Positions 63,978-64,000 of a stretch of DNA of 64,000 bases are shown here, one piece after another. The position numbers and the translations under genes were made by a program. This DNA is from Heligmosomoides polygyrus polygyrus (lineage: Eukaryota; Nematoda; Chromadorea; Rhabditida; Heligmosomidae), in contig OX377204.1 in NCBI GenBank assembly GCA_947396885.1, positions 91,336,728 through 91,400,727 on the forward strand. The letters are read 5' to 3'. Each line of letters starts with the position of its first letter. The first letter of the stretch is position 1. The notes below the pieces were generated by a model. The model had not been told where the DNA came from. It made no database searches and worked only from the letters and a program-made list of their open reading frames with translations.

Positions 63978-64000
63978 ATAATATTTTCTCGTCAAATTGG
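63978..64000 (+). mobile_element. TIR element, left end cut by the window edge
   Basis: ATATTTTCTCGTCAAATTGG resembles the outer end of the TACCATTTTCAC family. Too short to be sure. Confidence 0.35.

Overview
The window looks like repeat-dense nematode nuclear DNA, most likely from a strongylid or hookworm-like parasite; the genus is inference. The evidence is very short introns ending in TTTCAG-type acceptors, acceptor sites directly upstream of first ATGs as expected for spliced-leader trans-splicing, and mariner, RTE and CR1-like transposons. There are no bacterial operons, CRISPR arrays or rRNA genes. Most long open frames are by-products of repeats. In particular, more than 20 copies of one tRNA-derived SINE produce recurring frames with no real protein behind them.

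Host genes. Three can be supported. (1) The 3' exon of a secreted-type Tyr/Pro-rich protein lies at 21286-21546 (+). (2) A three-exon gene at 28718-31656 (+) encodes a signal-peptide-bearing, Gln/Pro-rich protein of about 236 aa; its second intron (2.17 kb) is filled with tandemly amplified MITEs. (3) A four-exon gene on the minus strand, 59266 down to 35926, encodes a predicted four-transmembrane protein of about 179 aa. All its exon phases match, but its exons are spread over 23 kb and its first intron is 18.4 kb. A possible coding fragment near 62.3-62.5 kb is weakly supported.

Mobile DNA, region by region. 0-7 kb: LINE tails, SINE copies and a terminal-inverted-repeat (TIR) element. 7.9-12.5 kb: a CR1-like LINE (minus) interrupted by a nearly complete RTE retrotransposon (8264-11334) with a 17-bp target duplication. 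12.5-13.8 kb: a decayed mariner. 14-21 kb: SINE copies and unclassified repeats. 23.5-24.7 kb: another mariner. 26-28.6 kb: a SINE cluster and a LINE 3' end with a SINE inside it. 31.7-33.5 kb: a SINE split by a mariner, then a truncated RTE copy with an 18-bp duplication. 33.7-35.4 kb: several foldback MITEs and a head-to-head pair of a second tRNA-derived SINE.

The 18.4-kb and 4.1-kb introns of the tetraspan gene hold most of the large DNA transposons: two hATs (38.9 and 44.2 kb), mariners (40.97 and 46.55 kb), a foldback element with 1.3-kb arms built partly of minisatellite (42.9-48.5 kb), a Tigger-like element (51.1-52.3 kb), and an inverted repeat of about 1.3 kb with almost identical arms (52.95-54.5 and 57.1-58.6 kb). 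Nested insertions with intact target duplications allow relative dating of many events. All calls come from reading the sequence; no database search was run.
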